64,000 nt of DNA, from contig JAPFBL010000368.1 of the NCBI GenBank assembly GCA_026182355.1, positions 1 through 64,000 of the forward strand, read 5' to 3'. This document shows, piece after piece, positions 53,601-64,000 of this stretch. The notes below the pieces were generated by a model that searched no databases, was not told where the DNA came from, and saw only the letters and a program-made list of their open reading frames with translations. The position numbers and the translations under genes were made by a program. The stretch's first letter is position 1. Each line of letters begins with the position of its first letter. Source of the stretch: Hermatobates lingyangjiaoensis (Eukaryota; Arthropoda; Insecta; Hemiptera; Hermatobatidae).

Positions 53601-54710
53601 TACCATTATATGGACGAGTAAATCAGATGTTTGTAGTTGTCCTATTAATTTTTTATTTTAAAAGATAATTTTAATGTACAACTGTTGTTAGGTAATTTGT
53701 ACAATAGAAGGTAATATGTTTCAGTTGGTGATCATATTTTTTGTTCTACTATGTAGATAGTTTAACTAACCTATAATTATAGTATAAGGATAATCTTGAT
53801 CCATTTTATATAAAGAAAGATACAAGGAAATGAACAGAAGAAACGATTATTTATCAAGAAAATAAATTTATATTGAATAGTAATTTTTCTGACATTCTAA
53901 CTAGTATAACAGACAAGACGTTTATTATATTACGTAAGAAATTTATTTTCTCTGAGTTTCTTGGGAAGTTATTCAAGTTTTAACCTAGTTTTAGTGCAGT
54001 GAGGTGCTCCAGTCATATTGATAGATTGGTGTTTGTAACACTGGAGATGATTGATGCAAAATTACACTACCTTGACACTCTTAAGCTCTACTTTGTTTCA
54101 CACAAGTTTGATTTTCCAAGTAAAAGAGCAAAAGTCATTTGTTTATATATAAAATCATTTAAGCAATTATTTAGAGCGATAGTATCAAATTGTATTTTTA
54201 TAGACTTAGACTAATAAAAAAACTATTTTGAAGAAATCCTGCATCATTAATGAATAATATGTTATATAAATACATTTATATAATATATTATTAAAATGAA
54301 TTATAAAAATGTATGATTTTATTTTCATATATATATAATTTGTATGATCATAAAAATACATCATTAAAAAATTCCCTAAAAAATGCAATAATGTTATATT
54401 TGATTCCCTAATATTGAGTTGATAATATATTTATTGTATATACGTTTTTTTGATACTTCGACTACAATTTCATGTATTTAGAAGTAATTTTGTTTCAGGG
54501 TTACTCCTTAGCTTTTTTATTTTGTAGGGGAAATCGGGTGGACACCCTTTGGTGGCACTGCGTATTTTTTGTTTATCTATATCATTTTTTCCAATTTTTG
54601 TTATATCTGTTGTTTTGGTATTCATAATAGTTCCTTGTAAGGTTTTTATATAAAATAATGCATCTTATACATACATATATATAAAACGAGATATTAAATA
54701 TGTATACGTA
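53601..54710. other. AT-rich non-coding DNA, nothing recognised
   Basis: The 71-codon plus frame at 53999-54214 reads as a mixed sequence with no domain. I see no repeat family. Confidence 0.5.
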
Positions 54711-54715
54711 TACTA

Positions 54716-55245
54716 TCGTCTTTTCCCGAAAATAAATCCTAGTGTGATTTTCGGGACATTTTGGACTATAAGCCCTCCCCTGAAAATAGGCCCTAGTTAA
54801 GATAATGTGAAAAATATAATTCGTTAAAAAATTGCTGTTGAATGTAGCAGGTATCTCGCTGTCGTAATATTTCAGAGAACTCTTTGGAAAAAATATACCC
54901 AGAAATTCCTTGTTTACCTGTAAAGTTCGTTTCAAGGAGGCTACTTAGACAAGAAGTATTAATTTAACCACAGCTATATTGCAAGATTCAGACCAATGAT
55001 TCTGCAGGAAATAGATTTGGAGGAAAATCAGAATCAATTCAAAATTTTGATAATTTATGACATTTGTTCCAGAAGATGACATGGCTATAATCGAATAAAT
55101 TTAAATTTCTGTATAAAAATAAATATTAAACAAAAATATGTAAATCTACTTAATGTACTTGAAACCTTCCCCCGAGAATAAGCCCTAGCACGGATTTTAG
55201 CCTAAAAATAAAGTAAGATAGTGTCTTATTTTCGGAAAAAGATGG
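54716..55245 (-). mobile_element. TA-flanked MITE with CCGTC-type ends (copy 2)
   Basis: The ends TCGTCTTTTCCCGAAAATAA and TTATTTTCGGAAAAAGATGG are inverted. The left flank has TA; the right TA has become CA. The interior is the reverse complement of the 19712 copy (GATTTGGAGGAAAATCAGAA, TGATTCTGCAGG). Inner CCGAAAAT/ATTTTCGG boxes repeat just inside the ends as in copy 1. The 117-codon minus-strand frame is incidental. Confidence 0.75.
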
Positions 55246-55249
55246 CAAG

Positions 55250-55577
55250 GAAAAGATAATGCATTACCTAAAATATAAAAAAAAATGTACGCCTTAGATT
55301 TCTAGATCATTGATGGTTTTAATCAGGGTTATGGACAGACTGGTTCAGTTTAAGACTCTAACAGGAGTCTTATATGTTACACAGACTACAAACCGACAGA
55401 CTGGTTACAAACCTTAGACTGTGTTCAGTTAAGACTTAACAGGATTTAAGTTAAATCAATACTTGCTATACCTTTACTGTGTTATGTATACTTATATAAA
55501 GGTAAGGTTGGGTTGCAAAGGTAAGGTTATAGGACGAATAATGGCCCTTTGTGACACCACTCTATGAACATTCTATT
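55250..55577. other. Non-coding DNA with a local imperfect duplication
   Basis: ACAGACTGGTTCAGTTTAAG (55335) and the related ACAGACTGGTTACAAACCTT ... GTTCAGTTAAGACTTAACAG (55395-55443) are imperfect local repeats. No gene is seen. Confidence 0.5.
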
Positions 55578-55784
55578 AGGAGTTCCAAACTTTGCCTACC
55601 TCAAGTGTATTTAAAGTAGGGATCTTTAATGAGTACCTAACATCGTACAGGCTCGGGATCGACCGTTCAACGTCCTCTCCAAGGGACGACGTGCGAATGA
55701 AATCGTGTGCCAGAGTGGGCATTGAACCCCGGACTTACCAGTCCAGAGGCGAGCAGCACACTGCCACTGGACTAACCTCATTCG
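55578..55784 (-). mobile_element. tRNA-derived SINE, well-kept
   Basis: On the minus strand the head reads GAGGTTAGTCCAGTGGCAGT and, further on, GGGGTTCAATGCCCACTCTG, with an extra dozen bases between the boxes (GTGCTGCTCGCC). The body includes CGTCGTCCCTTGGAGAGGAC and GAGCCTGTACGATGTTAGGT. A CTCT-rich microsatellite abuts its 5' side (plus strand 55783-55800). The frames on both strands here are shadows. Confidence 0.8.
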
Positions 55785-57290
55785 CTCTCTCTCTCTTTCT
55801 CCACCTCTCACACATACCCACCACTCACTCACTCTTTCTCTCACCCTTTCTTTCTATGTCAATCTCTGTCTATCTATAAATAAATAATAAACATATTTCA
55901 TTAAAATGCACAGCAGATTCTACGTTTACGACTTTAAGAGCTGGATAACTGCCTCGTATAATAGTTCCTCCAGCGAACTCTGCGGTGGGCTGGCTATTAA
56001 ATACCATATCTTACTTGCCAACAGAGACATCTTTAACCTTTATAATGAACAAATGTAAAAGAAAAATCACAATTTTCAGAAAAACGAAACTTTATAATGC
56101 GAAACATAAATGTCAATAGAAAAATTTTTACTTATGGTGGCGGTTTAAACGTACAACTGCCAGAGGCTGTTGTGGATTTTAATGAAATATGCTTACGTGA
56201 AGAATTCTGCCCTTTTACAAAAAAATACTTTAAAGTACGTATAATACGAAATTAATAAAAATAATTTAATTATTAAATAAAGAGTGATTAATAAATAATT
56301 ACGTAAGTACGTAGCTCTAAAAAAGTATATTTATCAGGAATCGGTCACTTTTCTAATTTCAAATCAAACTTTGACTTATTTTAAAAGCTTTCAAAGTTTG
56401 ATTTAAGCCAGGAAAACTAGATAAATTTTTGATAAATATTTTATATTTCATTCTATTCTATTGTCGATATTATCATTAAGTTAGATGCACGTAATGAATA
56501 AGATTCAACGATCTAAATAAAAAGCCCTGTAGGGCCATGTGCAATCTACATGACTTGATGGTAAACATAAAGTTAAATTCTTTGACAATCTATTGATTTT
56601 AATGTGGTCGTCGTGTATACGGAACATCAAACTTACAGGTAATCATAATGGTTTCCTTTGTTTCAATATGGCTACATTAATTTTATCAGTTATTGCAAAC
56701 TTGAAAGCATTGATTTAGAACAATCAATGATTACTAAACCAAAACTCTGAATTTCATTGGACTCAATTAATTGAACTGAATTGAAATTCAAATCAAATCC
56801 ATATTCAAATTCACATTTCAAGTTCTTTAATAAACTTTATAATTTTCGTTAGAAAAGTATCTCTCACTTTTATTGAAATTGGGCATAATTTGCCCCAAAA
56901 TTTTTAATCTCTTAAACGTGATTCCATCCCATTTACATAGAAGCCATTTACATAGATTTCTGATTCCTCCAAATAGAGTTTGAATTCTTTGTATGATGTT
57001 AATTGCACTGCAAAAGTTCATAGAGCTAAGTCTAGTTAGAAATTCTGCATATAGTTTTAAATCCTTCCTTTGAAGGTGTATTATTTTCTTTCTTTTATCC
57101 AGGTATCCAAAGAGAGCTAATTTATTCGTTTGCTTTTGTAGTTAAATTTTGACCCATCAGTATACCAGACACTACTCTCTTCTTTAAAATCAGGAAGTTT
57201 TCAATCAAAGCATCCAATGTGACTACGTCTTTTCCTCTTGTGAAATATTCTATGAGGGTAATATAGCACTTTCAGATTTCAAAAATGAAC
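55785..57290. other. Non-coding DNA with a family-E inverted pair
   Basis: At 56338-56420, AATCGGTCACTTTTCTAATT, TCAAATCAAACTTTGA and TCAAAGTTTGATTTAAGCCA, GGAAAACTAGA form inverted arms around a 16-nt loop: the same sequence that lies in the middle of family D and in family-E foldbacks. Nothing coding is recognised. The minus frame at 56827-57021 has no motif. Confidence 0.5.
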
Positions 57291-57291
57291 T

Positions 57292-57343
57292 TGGCCTAGC
57301 AGTTCAGAGGCAAGTACCTTAACAATTGAGCTAACCTGGCACC
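57292..57343 (-). mobile_element. SINE head fragment
   Basis: Minus-strand GGTGCCAGGTTAGCTCAATT, GTTAAGGTACTTGCCTCTGA, ACTGCTAGG covers only the tRNA-like A-box half. It may be a tRNA fossil rather than a SINE, but the GCCTCTGRACTG segment is typical of the local SINE. Confidence 0.6.
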
Positions 57344-57694
57344 TCTCAAAAAGCATTTTTTCTATGCTTCAATTTTACCCAAAGGCAATAGGGTGTTAAA
57401 CATACGTAAAAACTATGTATCAGACATAGTGATTTGTTAAAGTGTACAACATGTAGATTGATGACAACCATTGTTAGACAACAACCTATCATGAAGTGGA
57501 AAATACAATAAAATTTATGGTTTAAGAGTTAAATCTTCTTCAAATTTGTCTTCAAGTTATATATTGGGTTGAAAATTACTTTTATTTTTCCTACAAAAGT
57601 TTTATATACATTCTTTGTTTATTAACTATAATATATTAAAAGAAATTTATATTGATATAGCTTCTCGACCATTGATAGTTAGTTCTAAGGTCTA
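57344..57694. other. Non-coding DNA, nothing recognised
   Basis: I see no repeat or coding signal. Confidence 0.5.
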
Positions 57695-57696
57695 AA

Positions 57697-57980
57697 GAAA
57701 TTACACTACTGTTTATATGCCGACGTTTCAATACATTTTTTTTGGCATTTTCAAGGCTAAAAACAATTCATTAACGACATAAGTAGTGAAAACAAATACA
57801 TTTACGCTTTTTATTTATGTGGTTTTATGGTTTGGTTTATTTGGTTTTTGTTTTTATTGATTGATATTCCGTGCATGTATTTGTTTTCACTACTTATGTC
57901 GTTAATAAATTGTTTTTAGCCTTGAAAATGCCAAACAATTTTGGCGAAACGTCGGCGTATAAACAGGAGTGTAATTTCCT
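57697..57980. repeat. Long foldback with GAAACGTCGGC core (about 100-bp arms)
   Basis: The arms 57699-57801 and 57875-57977 are inverted with few differences. The right core (57919-57955) reads TTGAAAA, T, GCC, AAACAATTTT, GGC, GAAACGTCGGC. The GCC/GGC stem and GAAACGTC are of a kind common beside PLE-like ends in invertebrates (recall). The left copy has the core partly lost: CGACGTTTCAATAC lacks the GCC before it. The loop is T-rich, with TGGTTT repeats. Confidence 0.7.
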
Positions 57981-58280
57981 GTAGAAACCCAACCTTGGAA
58001 CTTTAAAAAATAAATTAAATTATTATTTTATTATTTCCAGGGAAAATTCGTGTGGCGTTTGTATTATGAAGTCTTTTATATTATGAAATAGTGTTTACTT
58101 ACTATTTATTAAATTATTTTATTAGTTTTGTTCATGAACACTTTTTTTTTATTTTACAATTAAGTTTTAAAACGAAGCTCGTATTTTATTTTTCCCAAAA
58201 GAAAAATAAACTTTAGTTCAAAAATTATTTTCGATTGAATATTATAAAGAAAGAAAACTGTATGTGGTTGCAGAGATTAG
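57981..58280. other. AT-rich non-coding DNA, nothing recognised
   Basis: I see no feature. Confidence 0.5.
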
Positions 58281-58290
58281 GTGTAAGATA

Positions 58291-58455
58291 TGAAGCAGAG
58301 AGGATGGTTTGAAAAGTGGCGGGAAGTGCAATGGAGACACAGTTGAGGTAGGTCAGGCTCGCCCAGTCGCTGGCTAGACGGCGGCTGCCCTACAGCCAGA
58401 CTGTTGACCTAGGTAAAGGTTCAGCCACCCTCTATCGCCAACCCTTCGTGCAAAA
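58291..58455. other. GC-richer island of unknown nature
   Basis: The segment around AGTGGCGGGAAGTGCAATGG, GGTCAGGCTCGCCCAGTCGC, GACGGCGGCTGCCCTACAGC and CAGCCACCCTCTATCGCCAA is far less AT-rich than any neighbouring kilobase. No long open frame and no match to the repeat families here was seen. It may be a fragment of an unrelated TE, a conserved non-coding element or a short exon. Confidence 0.4.
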
Positions 58456-58906
58456 TAAACCAAATATCCAAACGATTAGATTTAAACAATGATTTAATTC
58501 AACTGTTTTTGTCAATTTATTTATTTTAATTGTTTCATTTAACGTTTTTTTAATTTTATTTATTACTGACAGCCCAGTTGGCTACGTACGGATGAACAAA
58601 CAATAATAATTAATTTCCTTTTTTTCAATACTGGTGTACAGGTTTTCTCATTTCTATATTCAAAATATTTGCGCTAAATTTTTTTGCTGATCAAAATTTG
58701 TTTCATCCAATAAATAGAACATACTTCTAATTCATTATAATGGATAAATGCTATCTATGAATTTAACAAACTGGCACGAACTTAGTAAACAAATATTTTT
58801 TCAATTATTATTAATTAAATTAAAAATTTAATTGCATGAATGAAATGAAGTTTAATGAATGATCATTATCAGATCAAAAATTAATATTAAATGATGGGTA
58901 TGAACA
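58456..58906. other. AT-rich non-coding DNA, nothing recognised
   Basis: I see no feature. Confidence 0.5.
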
Positions 58907-58907
58907 C

Positions 58908-59790
58908 GAGGTGTGATCTAAAAGTAAGGACCCTTTTTGAATTTCGCGCTCTAATTTTAAAAAATTTGTTGTTGTGTTGTTACACTCGTCACTATAATAT
59001 TTTCATAGTTTTCACTATATAACAAGTACTGTTTTTATGTGAGAGGTTAGACAAGGTTAATGAGGTTAGACGTGCTTTAGCGTGCTTGGTGTTTTTTTTT
59101 TGCTTTTGAAAATAATAAAGTAGAGAGTTTGAATTAATTTTTGTGTAAAAAGTGCTCAAAAAGTGCTCAAAAACTCTTGAAAAGTTGACATTGAGGTCTG
59201 CGAGTTAACTTGAGCAAAAAGAAATGTTTATACGAGTATTATAATACGAGTATAAGTGGTATATAATATCGTAAGTGGAATAAGTTATTCCAAAGGTAAT
59301 TTTGTTTCATCAGTAAAACATCACCGAGCACGCAAACACGAGTCTAACCTTTATGCCTCTCACCAGCTAGTTAGGCCAGGCTAGCTCAGTGGTTAACGTA
59401 CTCGCCTCTGGGCTGGTAATCTGGGGTTCTATCACTACCTCGCCCTCGATTTATTCACGCGGAAGGTGAACGTCGTTCCTCAGAGAGTATGTTAAGCTGT
59501 CGGTTCCAAGCCTGTACGATGTCAGGTACTCGTTAAAGATCTCTACTCGAAATGCACTTGAGTTATTCCATAGGTAATTACTTTTTCAACAGCAAAAAAA
59601 GCATAAAACTCAAATACGAGACTAACCTTTATGATTCTCACATAAAAACAACACTTCCTTTTTAGTCATAACTGTGAACATATGATCTTGTTGAAAAACA
59701 ACAAAAAAAACTTGAAATCAGAAAGTAAAGAGTGTGTAAAGAGTAAAGTAAAAAAAATTAAAAAAATATGCTTACTTTTGATCAAACCTC
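58908..59790. mobile_element. Mariner-type MITE (family K) carrying a SINE
   Basis: The ends GAGGTGTGATCTAAAAGTAA (58908) and TTACTTTTGATCAAACCTC (to 59790) are inverted with one gap. A second inverted pair lies further in (GTTTTTATGTGAGAGGTTAG on the left, CTTTATGATTCTCACATAAA on the right). The GAGGTxTGATCxAAAAGTAAG end resembles mariner-type termini by recall. A TA target site is not evident. It has no ORF. A SINE sits at 59374-59570. Confidence 0.6.
59374..59566 (+). mobile_element. tRNA-derived SINE, well-kept, inside family K
   Basis: The A-box-like TAGCTCAGTGG is at 59382-59392 and the B-box-like GGTTCTATCAC at 59425. The body has CTCGATTTATTCACGCGGAA, GTTAAGCTGTCGGTTCCAAG, GATGTCAGGTACTCGTTAAA, and the 3' end AAATGCACTTGAG. 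It lies between two diverged 80-bp direct repeats (59283-59363 and 59570-59650; AGTTATTCCAAAGGTAATT versus AGTTATTCCATAGGTAATT, then ACGAG.CTAACCTTTATG), far longer than a normal SINE target duplication. Confidence 0.8.
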
Positions 59791-59794
59791 AGTG

Positions 59795-60487
59795 ACATCT
59801 CAGTTTGATATTTCAGTGACAGATGAATATGGAAATTCAAAAACAAATAACAAACAATAATTTCATACGAATTTTTAAAGCTTCATGTCTTAAATGATGA
59901 CGTGGAGAAAAAAAAATTAATGGAAGTTTTTAAGGATTAAATTTGAAATTGACTGCGTTTTATCACATTTTTTGTAAAGTAATTTACGTTTAGAATATTT
60001 TCATCTGAATATTTTGCTAGCTTTTGTTTATATAATTTAGCATTTACGTTTTTAACAGATTTAGGAATGCACGGAATCTGGAAATTCATAGAAATGGCGG
60101 TCTTTAAGATGTCATTAACGGTGTTTGGTTCTTTATTTGCAAGCAGACAGCGAAAATTATCGCTAAAGTCTGAAAAAATTTAACATTTCATTAAAACAAA
60201 ATGATCCAATTTAGCAGAACTAACATTTTTAATATTTGTAATGGAAATAACGAATTCAATAAAGATGAAATATAGACAATAAAACTAAAGGGTTTATGGA
60301 TATACTATATTGGACAACAGAAGGGAGTTTTAATCAGAGTAAAGAACATGATACTGCTTTTAAATTCAATAAAATAATATTCAATTAGATAACGCAAATA
60401 CTAATTTCAATGTCAAAAATCATTTTTAATGGTATATGGTCATGAAATGTGATCATGAACAGGACAATGTGGACCAATGTGGTGAGT
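59795..60487. other. AT-rich non-coding DNA, nothing recognised
   Basis: I see no feature. Confidence 0.5.
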
Positions 60488-61918
60488 GTGTTATAATTGC
60501 TTGTTACCACGCTACGGTCCAGAATCTTTGATAGATCAAGTTGATATTTTACACAAAAATGGGCCCTATTGTGTAGATGATCCCTATTGTTTGCGAAGAA
60601 TTATACACGACGGGAAAGTCACTTTTTTCGCCAAAAACCGTTTTTTAAAGAACATTTTTTTCTCCTAAACTGATAACCCTAGAGTTTTGAAATGTTGGCA
60701 TTCTTTTTGAAGTTACAAATACAACAAACTAAAAATATATTCAGAATTTTAAAACAACGAATTTATAAATTTTCTTTATACATAGAGAAAATTTTTATAT
60801 GTATAAATTCAACGACAATTGAGGATATTAAACATATAATTTCTGGTTCTTTTCATGATATTATGGTTTTATCTAAAAAAATGTTCTTTAGAATTTTTTT
60901 GTAGTATGGTTGCACCATACTACAAAGGTTAATATCAGATGCTGATTTTTTACGTTTATGACATTATTATTTGGTAATATTGAAGTTTGTCGAATGATCT
61001 TTTTCGTCCTATTGAAGGGCTTCTATGTTTTAGTCTAATTTACAGTTTTTTCACTATTCTAGTCTAATAGTTCATTCAATTATTTTTAAAAATTTCAAGC
61101 TTCCAGCTTTTAAATTTAGAATTATACAGAAAAATCGGCTTTGAACTTGATTTAAAAATACAGAAGTGGCTATTTACCAATATATTTTTACTCAATAGAT
61201 ATTTACAGCAAACTTATAACAGAGTACAGCTCGTGGGAAAAAATAACATTCGCTCAGAGTAGAATGGTTTTTTATGATTTTTGATTAAGAGAAAAAAAGT
61301 GAGTTTTTAAAAAATTCTAACAAGCCATAAATTTTCCAGTATGATAATTTGATAAAAGTAGAACATTGCTTAGAATTTAAAAAAATCCTTTAATAAATAA
61401 TAAATTGAATTGTCCTACATCTTAAATTAAAAATTATCTGAAAACAAACTTTTACTTACATGTTTTTGACATTTCAGACAAAAATTTTCTAATGTTTTTA
61501 AAATACTTAAAATATTTTCAAGTTCTAAATGGAAAAATTTGTCTTAAGTATTAAATGTAGAAGGAGGTCAGATAAACTATGTAAGAGATCCACTGGCTAT
61601 TGGAACAAAAGCTATGCTCTCTTATAGAAGATTATTTCGTATTAGAAAATTTTTACTTTGGCTTTTCATAATGTTATTACTGCTGTAGTTATACCAATGA
61701 TTGTATATCCATTAATTAATTGTGTGACTTACGAAAGGGCCTATATATTGATAAGTCGATCAATCACTATCTGTACTACCTCAGGAATGAAAGACTAATA
61801 ATCATATCCCATTTAGATGTTTACATTATGCCTAAAAGAGACGTTAAGTGTTGTATACTCAAGAAATTTTATATTAAGTTACTTATAGTAACGTTGAGTG
61901 TAGGCCACAACCGATTTT
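60488..61918 (-). mobile_element. Family-A element (copy 4, lacks one terminus)
   Basis: Starting at TGCTTGTTACCACGCTACGG it follows the reverse of 23419-24890: AATCTTTGATAGATCAAGTT, GATGATCCCTATTGTTTGCG, AACTGATAACCCTAGAGTTT, ACTGCTGTAGTTATACCAAT, ATCACTATCTGTACTACCTC. It ends ACTTATAGTAACGTTGAGTG, TAGGCCAC. The CTCGAGATTTTGAC-side terminus and the (GGGT)n tract are missing. The small open frames within it are not conserved in other copies, so the element seems non-coding. Confidence 0.75.
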
Positions 61919-62037
61919 TTTAATTTGTTTGAACAAAATTTTTTTTTAGATTTTTCGAGCAAAGACTTGACTAGGAAAGGTTGAAAGAAAATCACTCCCA
62001 TTACATCGAAGTTAATCGAATAATTGCGAAAAAGCAT

Positions 62038-62131
62038 ATAAATCGAGGACCGGAGTGAGCATTGAACACAGGATGTACCTCTCCATCAGAGAGAACCTTG
62101 CCAGTGGGTTACTCTTGCCCTCCTCAACAAG
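62038..62131 (-). mobile_element. SINE head fragment
   Basis: On the minus strand, GTAACCCACTGGCAAGGTTC, TCTCTGATGGAGAGGTACAT, CCTGTGTTCAATGCTCACTC, CGGTCCTCGATTTAT covers the tRNA-like head and body start. The B box has changed to TGTTCAATGC. The 75-codon minus-strand frame across it is a shadow. Confidence 0.65.
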
Positions 62132-62159
62132 ATGATGTAAAATCTCTGTATATTTCATC

Positions 62160-62400
62160 AAACAAACTTGAGTAAAAGAAAAACTTTTGAACTTAGTTAT
62201 AAGAGTCTCTGTCACAACTCTGGCACAATGTTGTGCCACAGACTCTTAAGCTTGGTTTTATGTCTGAAGAAGAACACTAAGTGTTCGAAACGCGTTGTAT
62301 AAACTATTAAACTTGTTGAGACTATTTTATTAGTTTTTTACTCTTCAATGAGTAAATACCATATAATAACTGATTGCACTACTATAGAACATTAGAATCA
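62160..62400 (-). repeat. Family-B unit with best six-bp core
   Basis: On the plus strand, 62259-62292 reads TCTGAAGA, A, GAACAC, TAA, GTGTTC, GAAACGCG: CTGANGA box, one unpaired base, perfect 6-bp stem, GAAAC. It continues GTTGTATAAACTATTAAACT and ends with ACTCTTCAATGAGTAAATAC, CATATAATAACTGATTGCAC, TAC, the inverse of the start of the other family-B copies. A local palindrome TTGGCACAATGTTGTGCCA-like (TGGCACAA/TTGTGCCA) lies at 62221-62238. Shared with 33098, 34613, 28918 and 49968. Confidence 0.7.
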
Positions 62401-62597
62401 AAAGTTTCTGGGAGTCAGCTGTGTAAAGTACAAAGGAATGGGTGGTATTTTGATATCGACACTTTTTTTTGCATTTTCAAATTACAAGGTACGATTTTGC
62501 TAGTCACTAATTTTAAACTTCAATCCTAAGGCACATATATCAATTTTTTTATATATATAAATAAACAAACCTAAAACATCATGATTCGGTTTTTTTT
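62401..62597. other. Non-coding DNA, nothing recognised
   Basis: I see no feature except a short TA tract near 62550. Confidence 0.5.
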
Positions 62598-64000
62598 ATT
62601 TTACTATAAGTATAATATAGTGATCGTGAAAAATTCGATCTCGGAATTTTGACGGAATAACTTCTTTTGAGATCCTTAAAATCATTTCATGATGGTTTTT
62701 CCCAAATATGCATGATGGGAAAGACATTTTTTTTGCAAAGTGTGTTTTTAGACTTTTTTTCTATTAAACTAATTACACTAAATTCTCAAAATTTTGGCAA
62801 AATCAAATTCAATAATTCAATAGTGATTAATTGGAAGCGACAAATTGAATACTCGAAATATTCTCAGAATTTTTAAAAGAACAGAGAAATATTTTTTTTC
62901 AATATTTCAGAAGAGGGTGATTTTTTTATATAAAGATTTTATATAAAGATTGTTACAATTTCGATTCTGGTATATTTATTTAGAAATTGTAAATATTTAC
63001 TTTGAAAGGCACTTAAGATTGTATCTCTGTCTTCATTTACAGTATTTCACTATAAAAATGTAAACATTTTGACTTATCATTCAATCTAAACGATCGTGAG
63101 GAGAATACAAGTCATACCGTTTCACGGATGAAAACGAAATTATCTCCAAAAATAGAGCACTTTGTAAGATATGAGTTGAGGTAATTTTTGTCAAACTTAC
63201 TATGACCAAAAGCCGCTTTAGTACATGTTATGCTTTCAGAAAATGTTTTTGTGACGCTAAACGGCCCATTAAAGAATAGTGAATTTTACCAAAAAATTAA
63301 TCAGAAAATTAGCAATTTATAAAAAAAAAATTCGAGAGATTTTAATTACCTACCGCAAGCAGTAATACAGCTCTAAAAACTGAATATTTATCCTGGACTA
63401 ATTTTTTTAGTTGAATCGACTGAAATAAAATTGATATATAGAAGTTTAATGGAAAAAATTTGAAATGATTTAATGACTTAATATGAGATTTAAGAATAAA
63501 ATTTAACATGTAAAAAATCAGCGTCAATCAAACATATAATTTCTGATGCTTTCCATTATATGATGGATTTGTCTAACAAAAGTCTTTAAATCAATCTATA
63601 TACGTTGCACCCTTAAACAAAAATTAATATCCGATGTAGATTTTATTGTGTTTATGATTCATATCATTTTTTAGTAATATTGAAGTATAGGGAATGGATT
63701 CTTTCATTCTTTAGAAGAGGTGCTAGGTTGTTTGAGAAATATCAAGTTTTTTCACTATTCTAGTCTAATAGTTCATAGTTATTTTTTTATAAACTGGCAT
63801 TGAATTTAATTTGAATATGTAAAACTGATTGATTACAGGTATATTTTTTTCTCAATAAAAATTTGCAGCAAAATTATAACAGAATACAGGCACCCTGGAA
63901 AAAGCTGACACTTGCTCAGAGTAAACTGGATTTGTTTTTTCGACAAAGCGAAAGAAATGTAATTTTATAAAAAAAAACACTAGCATGTAATAAAATTCAA
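62598..64000 (-). mobile_element. Family-A element (copy 5), runs off the window
   Basis: It begins with the terminus TTTTACTATAAGTATAATAT, AGTGATCGTGAAAAATTCGA, TCTCGGAATTTTGACGGAAT. After a deletion of the GGGT/ACCACGCTAC part it has ATATGCATGATGGGAAAGAC. Later it has GAATACAAGTCATACCGTTT and TTTTTGTGACGCTAAACGGC, matching the reverse of 24400-24545. The other terminus is outside the window. No ORF is conserved. Confidence 0.7.

Noticed and set aside
55592..55879. 95-codon plus-strand ORF and 72-codon minus-strand ORF
   Set aside because: Both lie across a SINE and a CT-rich microsatellite.

Overview
The window is strongly AT-rich, non-coding, repeat-dominated nuclear DNA of an animal, most likely an invertebrate. 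The support for this is a Ty1/copia LTR retrotransposon remnant, 5'-truncated LINE tails with an (AAT)n end, tRNA-derived SINEs, MITEs and hAT/mariner-type DNA transposons, and foldback elements resembling Penelope-like retroelement (PLE) termini. The species cannot be named from this sequence. I found no convincing host exon, no rRNA or functional tRNA gene, no CRISPR array and no bacterial-style operon. The longer open frames are repeats read in frame or chance frames in AT-rich DNA.

Layout. 1-5.7 kb: AT-rich DNA with a fragment of DNA-transposon-like family A, a family-C body, and a perfect 68-bp-arm foldback (3544-3703). 6.6-7.7 kb: eight-copy satellite of about 134 bp. 7.8-14.6 kb: SINEs, single-arm and paired foldback units beside (TA)n, family-D copy 1, and a LINE tail with a 13-bp target-site duplication (TSD). 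15.4-18.5 kb: a long-TIR MITE-like element, then a cluster of four foldback units. 19.4-25 kb: SINE pieces, a TA-flanked MITE, a LINE fragment, and a near full-length family-A element. 26.4-31.4 kb: family-A copy carrying a 430-bp hAT-type insert, family-D copy 2, and two large foldbacks almost back to back (30321-30900). 31.7-35.5 kb: SINE, a 60-bp minisatellite whose every unit can fold, further foldbacks, and a hAT-like element with a 13-bp-TSD insertion inside it. 36-42.7 kb: LINE tails, family-D copy 3, mariner-like transposase remnant. 44.7-50.5 kb: family-A pieces and the copia element (46435-48415, 5-bp TSD CCATT). 52-59.8 kb: an uncertain transposase-like ORF, more foldbacks, the second TA-flanked MITE, SINEs, and a MITE carrying a SINE. 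60.5-64 kb: two further family-A copies, the last running off the window.

The most noteworthy pattern is a short core repeated in otherwise unrelated foldback units: CTGANGA, one unpaired base, a stem of 2-6 bp whose sequence differs between units but stays complementary, then GAAA. It resembles the catalytic core of hammerhead ribozymes known from PLE terminal repeats, but has an extra base before stem II and is unproven as a ribozyme. Family names A-G and K are labels used only in this report.
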